Assembly (NCBI RefSeq): GCF_000341225.1
Contig: NZ_ANAC01000029.1
Span: 1 to 64,000, forward strand
DNA: 64,000 bases
Direction: 5' to 3'
DNA from: Nocardiopsis alba DSM 43377
GTDB lineage: Bacteria; Actinomycetota; Actinomycetes; Streptosporangiales; Streptosporangiaceae
Translations under genes and position numbers: made by a program
Shown here: in pieces, positions 59,037 to 64,000 of the stretch
How the letters are laid out: each line of letters begins with the position of its first letter
Numbering within the stretch: the stretch's first letter is position 1
Notes under the pieces: generated by a model
Seen by the model: the letters and a program-made list of their open reading frames with translations, nothing else
What the model was told of the DNA's origin: nothing
Databases searched by the model: none

Positions 59037-62000
59037 GTGGCGGTCACGTACGGCGACCTGAAGAGCTGGCTCGATACGGTCAAAATAAACTCTCGGCTGG
59101 ATCTGACACCGAATCGACACGACAGAGTCAAGGGGATTCTCGACCTGATCGATTTCGCCGCCGTCGATCAAGCGGCCGGGGCCGCGTCGACGGTCGTCCA
59201 GATCGATCGGAAGAGCGATCTCTCCCTCACGGGAACCCTCCCCAAGGGCGGGCTGGAGGTGACGCTGGAGTTCACCCTCGAAGACTCGAAGTCGACCGAT
59301 GAAAAGCCGAAGTCGGACGATGGGGACTCGAAGTCGACCGAGAAGGAGTCGGAGCCGGCCGACACGACCCCGGTGACCGGGGTCTCCCTGACGATCTCCC
59401 TCGATACGGACCACTCGGTCTGGGGGGCTCTCACCGACGTGGGCCTGAAGTCGCCCAAGCTCGTCTTCGCGGCCGAGAAGGTCACGAAGAACGACGACGA
59501 GGCCTCGGAGACCGAGAAGAAGCCCCCGAAGGCGGACGACGAGCTTTCCGAGAACACCGAAGAGAAGCGCTCGGAGGCCACCGAAGAGAAGAAGCACGAG
59601 GAGACGGAAGAGAAGGGTTCCGAGACCGAGGAGAAGTCTCCAAAGGGGGTGAGGAAGCGGCTCACCGTCGAACTCGTCCTCAAGACCTCGCCGGAGCTCC
59701 GGGCCTCCTGCGAACTCGGCTTCGAGAAGAAGAAGCGCACGAGCTATCTCTTCCGTGTCGCACGCGCCGATAAGACCCCGTTCTCCCTCGTGGACGCTCT
59801 GAGCAGGCTCGGCATGACCGGGGTGGACGAGTTCGGCCGTCTCCTGCCGAGCGCCACCGGCCTCCGTCTCGACTACACCCCGGGCGGCGAGGACGTCGAG
59901 GTGATGATCACCGCCGACAGCACCGAGGAAGAGGAAGAAGAGGAAGAGGAGTCCACCGAGGAGGAGAACGAATCCACCGACGAGGACGACGAGAAAAAGG
60001 AATCCGCCGAGGAGAAGAAGTCCACCGACGACGATGACGAGGCCCCGGAGGGGTTCACGTGGGGTCTGGCGCTGCTGCCCGAGACCGAGGGCAAGCGCCC
60101 GCTGTTCCTCTCGGCGTCCTTCCCCCTCGGTGATCTGGCCCGTCTGTCCCGTCTCGACCTGGTCGAAGGCCAGGTCCCGAACGACGCCGACCTGTCCTTG
60201 GACGCGGTGACGGTGATCGGAGCCACCGCGCCGATCCCCGAGGACGCTCTGACCAAGGTCGGCACCGTTCTGGAAGCCCATGGCGCACCCAAGGTCCCCG
60301 GCTCCGGGGACCTGGCCAAGGGCCTTCGGGTCGGCCTGGACTTCACGCTGTTGAAGGAGAAGCGCTCCGTCGTCGCCCTGGGACGTAAGAAGGACGAGCC
60401 CGCGCCCTACGCCGTCTCCGCCGCCGAGATCGAGCCGGCCGCCGACGACCCGGCGCCGGTGCGGTCGGATTCCTCCTCCAGCGAGGTCCAACGCCCTCTC
60501 GGGCCTTTGCACATCGATCGGGTGGGCCTGCGGTTGGCCGTTCCCGAGGACGACTCAGAGGCCACCCGGGTGCTGTTGGACATCGACGCCGCACTGGTCA
60601 CCGCCGGTTTCGAACTGCGCGCCACCGGCCTGGCCATCGGCCTGACCATCACCAAGAATCCCCGCGTCACCGTGGAGCTCTCCGGCCTGGGGGCGACCTT
60701 CTCCCGTGATCCGCTGACGATCACGGGCGCGTTCGTCAAGCGGGACCGCAAGGGCTACGCGTACGACTACGAGGGCCTGCTGCTGGTCAAGGCGGAGAAG
60801 TGGGGGCTCCTGGCCGTGGGCTCCTACGCCCGGCTCAAGGACACCGAGAAGCGGCCCGGGTACACGTCCCTGTTCGTGTTCGGCGGGCTGGCGGGCAAGA
60901 TCGCGGGCCCGCCTCCGGTGGTCTTCACCGGCCTGGCCCTGGGCGGCGGCTACAACAGCAGGGTCGAGCTGCCCGAGGCGGACGGCGTCTCGGACTTTCC
61001 GTTCGTCCAGGCGCTGGCCGACATGCCGGGGTTCGTCGGGGACCCGCCCGACCCGCTCTCCACGCTGGAGAAGATCACCGGGGGCGCGGAGGATTCGAAG
61101 GACGCGGTCGTGCTCCCCGAGCCGGGCGACCTGTGGTTCACGGCGGGGGTGGCCGCCACCATCGCCGAGACCGTGGCCGTACAGGCGCTGCTGATCGCGC
61201 AGTTCGGCCCGGACGACTTCTCCGTGGCGCTCCTGGGCGCGATGAACGCCGACTTCCCGGCTCAGCGCAAGAAGAAGGCCGAGTCCGGGAAGAAGGGTCC
61301 GAAGGCCCCGGCCACCGCCTCCGAAGACGCGGACACGCCCCGGGTGGCCCACATCGAGCTCGGGTTCCGCGCGCTGTACGAACACGCCAAGCGGCGGCTC
61401 GCGCTCACGGCGGCGCTCTCGGACAACTCCTGGGTGATCCACCCGGACTGCAAGCTCACCGGTGGCGCCGCGGTGTACGTGTGGTTCCCGGGCAGCGACC
61501 ACGCGGGCGACTTCGTGGCCACCGTCGGCGGCTACCATCCGGCCTACCGACCGCCGGCCCACTACCCGCAGCAGGTGCCGCGCCTGGGTCTGGACTGGTC
61601 GGTGAGTTCGGACGTGCGGATCAAGGGCGAGCTCTACGCCGCCGTGACCCCGAAGGTCGGCATGGTGGGCGGCCGACTCTCGGTCGACTTCGTCTCCGGA
61701 GGGCTGCACGCCTGGCTCGACGCCGGGTTCGACGCCATCGTGCGGTGGGCGCCGCTCTACTTCGAGCTGAACATGTGGGTCAGCATCGGGGCCAGTTACA
61801 CCGCGCGGGTGCTGTGGTGGGACGTGACGATCCGGGCCGAGGTCGGCGCGTACCTGAACGTGTGGGGTCCGCCCACCGGCGGCACGGTCCGGGTCGAGGT
61901 GGGCCCCTTCTCCAAGAGCATCGACTTCGGCGAGCCCAAGAGGCTCCAACGGGAACCGCTCCCGTGGGCGGACTTCCACGCCAGGCAGCTCCCGGCCGAC

Positions 62001-62603
62001 CCGCTCGGCATCAGCCCCATGGACGGCCTGCTGATCGACCCGACCAGGCCGGAGGCGACCAAGGGCGGACGTTGGCTGGTGAGCACGGACGGGTTCTCCT
62101 TCAGTACGCGCAGCGCGCTGCCCTCGACCAGGTGGAGCCACGGCGACGACACGGCACCACGCGACCGGGCTCCGCTGACGGTCGGGCCGATGGGCGATGC
62201 TCAGGTGGCCATCACCCAGCACGTGAAGGTCACCCGAGGCGGCACGACGGTCACGGGCTGGGATGCCTCCGAGATCACCGGCGCCTTCCCCATGGCCCTG
62301 TGGGCCGCCCAGGAGGGGTCCGGAAGCACGCTACCGGGTCCGGGCGAACCGCAGACGGTCTCGTGCACGAGCGGGATCCAGGTGAGCGCCCCTCCGCCCA
62401 CGACCAAGGGACAGAGTCTGACCGCCGACGGCGAGGCCGTCCAGTTCTCCGATGAGCGGTGCGCGGCCAACCCCCTGAACCTGATCGAGGGCGAGTACGC
62501 GGCGGACGAGAACGTCACCTTGCCCGAGAAGGACAAGGGAAAGGCGCGCACCGAGCTCGAGAAGACGCTCAAGAAACTGAACCTACTGGTGGAGACGGTA
62601 TGA
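59037..62603 (+). CDS. DUF6603-type giant protein with acidic linkers
   Basis: 1188 residues. GTG is chosen for GGAGGGG 5 bp ahead. Three Glu/Asp/Lys/Ser-rich linkers (about 82-111, 150-208 and 294-338, the last with an unbroken Glu run) separate beta-type segments (for example LRLDYTPGGEDVEVMI). From about 560 to 1010 lies the DUF6603-like region with repeated strand pairs (GLALGGGYNSRVELPEADG, VQALLIAQFGPDDFSVAL, YVWFPGSDHAGDFVATVGGY). A beta-helix or beta-barrel-like surface protein is plausible. No signal peptide or membrane helix is seen. Its stop overlaps the next gene as ATGA. Function is unknown. Confidence 0.75.
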   Translation: MAVTYGDLKSWLDTVKINSRLDLTPNRHDRVKGILDLIDFAAVDQAAGAASTVVQIDRKSDLSLTGTLPKGGLEVTLEFTLEDSKSTDEKPKSDDGDSKSTEKESEPADTTPVTGVSLTISLDTDHSVWGALTDVGLKSPKLVFAAEKVTKNDDEASETEKKPPKADDELSENTEEKRSEATEEKKHEETEEKGSETEEKSPKGVRKRLTVELVLKTSPELRASCELGFEKKKRTSYLFRVARADKTPFSLVDALSRLGMTGVDEFGRLLPSATGLRLDYTPGGEDVEVMITADSTEEEEEEEEESTEEENESTDEDDEKKESAEEKKSTDDDDEAPEGFTWGLALLPETEGKRPLFLSASFPLGDLARLSRLDLVEGQVPNDADLSLDAVTVIGATAPIPEDALTKVGTVLEAHGAPKVPGSGDLAKGLRVGLDFTLLKEKRSVVALGRKKDEPAPYAVSAAEIEPAADDPAPVRSDSSSSEVQRPLGPLHIDRVGLRLAVPEDDSEATRVLLDIDAALVTAGFELRATGLAIGLTITKNPRVTVELSGLGATFSRDPLTITGAFVKRDRKGYAYDYEGLLLVKAEKWGLLAVGSYARLKDTEKRPGYTSLFVFGGLAGKIAGPPPVVFTGLALGGGYNSRVELPEADGVSDFPFVQALADMPGFVGDPPDPLSTLEKITGGAEDSKDAVVLPEPGDLWFTAGVAATIAETVAVQALLIAQFGPDDFSVALLGAMNADFPAQRKKKAESGKKGPKAPATASEDADTPRVAHIELGFRALYEHAKRRLALTAALSDNSWVIHPDCKLTGGAAVYVWFPGSDHAGDFVATVGGYHPAYRPPAHYPQQVPRLGLDWSVSSDVRIKGELYAAVTPKVGMVGGRLSVDFVSGGLHAWLDAGFDAIVRWAPLYFELNMWVSIGASYTARVLWWDVTIRAEVGAYLNVWGPPTGGTVRVEVGPFSKSIDFGEPKRLQREPLPWADFHARQLPADPLGISPMDGLLIDPTRPEATKGGRWLVSTDGFSFSTRSALPSTRWSHGDDTAPRDRAPLTVGPMGDAQVAITQHVKVTRGGTTVTGWDASEITGAFPMALWAAQEGSGSTLPGPGEPQTVSCTSGIQVSAPPPTTKGQSLTADGEAVQFSDERCAANPLNLIEGEYAADENVTLPEKDKGKARTELEKTLKKLNLLVETV

Positions 62604-64000
62604 CCGTGACCAGGAATCTGCACTTCATCGACAACCTCGTTCCGAGCGTCTCGGCCGGCGACCACACCATCACGGTCACGCAGACGCCGACCGGCGGGAA
62701 CATCCCCTCGGGGACGGCCTTCACCCTCACGCAGGACTTCACCGTCACCGGGCTGCGGTTGCGCGTGGAGGCCGACGAGATCCACGGCGTCTACCCGCCG
62801 CCCGGTACGGCGGGCCGTTTCGACCTGTACCTGCCGCACGTGGCCCTGGAACGTCGCATCGTGCCTTGGGAGCGCAGGGTCTCCTCCGACGACGATGGAA
62901 CGACCCCGTGGCTGGGCGTGCTCCTCTTCGCCGAAGGCGAGCTGCCCGACGACCCGAAGGCGCTCGGCGGCACCGAGACGGGGATCGCGAGGACGCTGCT
63001 CGATCCGCGGAACGATTCCGCGGTGAGCGTCCCGGACTTCGCCGACCATCCACTGACGGCGGAGGAGGAGACCGCCACCATCAACACGATCCGGGTGCCC
63101 GGGGAGGTCTTCGCCCGGATCGCGCCCACCTCCGCCGAGCTCGCCCACCTCGCGCACATCCGTACCCCTGAGGACGCCGGAGGCTCCCACGAGGAACGCC
63201 GCTCCGCCGAGGTACGCCTACCTGTCGGCCAACCGGCTCCCCGATCCGCAGGGGGGACGGTACGTGGCCCACCTGGTCTCCTTCGAGGGCCACAAGGAGC
63301 TGCTGGACCACCCCGACCGGGCCAAGGCGCACGTACGCCTGATATCGCTCCACCACTGGTCGTTCGTCTCCGCGCGGGTCGAGGCGGGGACGGCCTACTC
63401 CGACCTGCGCGCACGGCTCACGGACGGGCCCGCCCGACCCCACCTGCTGGCCCGCCCGGCAGCGGAGTACGGAGACACTCCCGACGCCTACACCCGCCGC
63501 GTTCGCCACCTGATCGAGACGGGGCACGTGGCGCTGCGGCACGTGCGGGCCGACCGGCCCGGCGCCTACGACTTCTACCGGGGGCCGTTGACCCCCTACC
63601 CGACGGACCCGGTCGACCGCACCGGCCGATGGTGGATCACGGACGAGGACGGCTTCGGCGTCCGGAACGTGGGCCACCACACGGCGTGGTCACTGGGACG
63701 CGGACTGGCCCTGGCCGATCAGGAGTTCTCCGCCGCGTTGGCCCGGGCGGTGGACCAGGCGCAGAAGGCCGTCCAGAACCTCGCGCAGATCGCCGGGGGA
63801 TACCGGGCCCGCGCCGAGGCCGTCGGCATGGCCGGCCCCGCGTACTCGGCCGCAGGCCCTCTGGACGCCCTGTTGCCCCCGGAGGGGTACTCGTTCTCCC
63901 AAGGCGAGGAGGCGTGGGGCCCGGCGGATGGGGATACGGCGTCCGAGCGGAGGGCGGGGATGGAGGCCCTCGACCGGTTGCTGGCCGGGGAGCCCCCGCG
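62600..64000 (+). CDS. Partner of the DUF6603 protein, partial, with apparent frameshift
   Basis: Starts at an ATG overlapping the previous stop, with GGAG 5 bp ahead. The first frame reads MTVTRNLHFIDNLVPSVSAG, then GRFDLYLPHVALERRIVPWE and PWLGVLLFAEGELPDDP, a pattern I recall from unnamed proteins encoded beside DUF6603 genes. Near 63179 coding moves to the +1 frame, which continues RYAYLSANRLPDPQGGRYVA to the window end with high third-position GC. Removing one G around 63179 would restore one frame. It is either a sequencing error or a real disruption. No signal peptide. Confidence 0.6.
   Translation, partial: MTVTRNLHFIDNLVPSVSAGDHTITVTQTPTGGNIPSGTAFTLTQDFTVTGLRLRVEADEIHGVYPPPGTAGRFDLYLPHVALERRIVPWERRVSSDDDGTTPWLGVLLFAEGELPDDPKALGGTETGIARTLLDPRNDSAVSVPDFADHPLTAEEETATINTIRVPGEVFARIAPTSAELAHLAHIRTPEDAGGSHEERRSAEVRLPVGQPAPRSAGGTVRGPPGLLRGPQGAAGPPRPGQGARTPDIAPPLVVRLRAGRGGDGLLRPARTAHGRARPTPPAGPPGSGVRRHSRRLHPPRSPPDRDGARGAAARAGRPARRLRLLPGAVDPLPDGPGRPHRPMVDHGRGRLRRPERGPPHGVVTGTRTGPGRSGVLRRVGPGGGPGAEGRPEPRADRRGIPGPRRGRRHGRPRVLGRRPSGRPVAPGGVLVLPRRGGVGPGGWGYGVRAEGGDGGPRPVAGRGAPA

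Noticed and set aside
58899..60512. 537-codon minus-strand frame opposite the DUF6603 gene
   Set aside because: Open only because of the strong codon bias and acidic runs on the plus strand; the Leu/Val/Gly-rich translation matches no family.

Overview
The window is high-GC, densely coded DNA with many GTG and a few TTG starts. It contains families typical of actinomycetes: VanZ-like and DoxX-like membrane proteins, GPP34, DUF397, DUF6879, DUF5753-type XRE regulators, a SigJ-like ECF factor, Arr and an ABC-F protein. A soil actinomycete is a safe reading. A Nocardiopsaceae-like genus is my guess, and only a 16S or whole-genome comparison would settle it. I see no rRNA, tRNA, integrase, transposase or cas gene.

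Layout. 0-2.4 kb: the tail of a macro-domain gene, a secreted protein and a VanZ-like protein, followed by a decayed tandem copy of the same block. 2.5-12.5 kb: an MFS/HxlR pair, an RmlD-like reductase, a secreted GH16 glucanase with an operator palindrome, an exonuclease, an aldo/keto reductase, an alkylsulfatase, an isolated MurF and a C39-like protease. 12.7-20.8 kb: two TetR/oxidoreductase pairs with visible operators, an esterase, a second aldo/keto reductase, DUF397, GPP34 and a GNAT. 20.8-24.2 kb: a three-gene overlapping operon ending in an NB-ARC/TPR STAND regulator. 24.5-27.4 kb: a divergent group made of a SpeD-like pyruvoyl protein with a changed active site, a coupled 98-residue protein, an XRE regulator and an M20 hydrolase with changed metal ligands. 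27.6-40.8 kb: resistance and modification genes (ABC-F with a leader, Arr, two APH-fold kinases, esterases), an FxLD-system-type methyltransferase without a visible precursor peptide, and regulators. 41-44.4 kb: a cassette with a second STAND protein carrying Sel1/TPR-like repeats, bounded by 131-bp direct repeats. 44.4-54.8 kb: a TetR/esterase pair, MFS, a RhiA-like protein, a quinone oxidoreductase, an XRE regulator, ECF/DoxX, a metallo-beta-lactamase-fold protein and a FUSC-type exporter. 55.1-58.4 kb: CDGSH, glycosyltransferase, haem-oxygenase-like diiron enzyme and Mn catalase. 59-64 kb: a 1188-residue DUF6603-type protein coupled to a partner that carries an apparent frameshift and runs off the window.

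How the parts relate. Most of the window is small independent regulator/effector pairs sharing a short divergent control region. Co-operating groups are the STAND operon, the SpeD-like/M20 group, the STAND-Sel1 cassette, the CDGSH/diiron/catalase group (probably oxidative or iron stress) and the DUF6603 pair. Four dispersed 29-bp elements resembling type I-E CRISPR repeats, two of them 62 bp apart, look like relics of a lost array.
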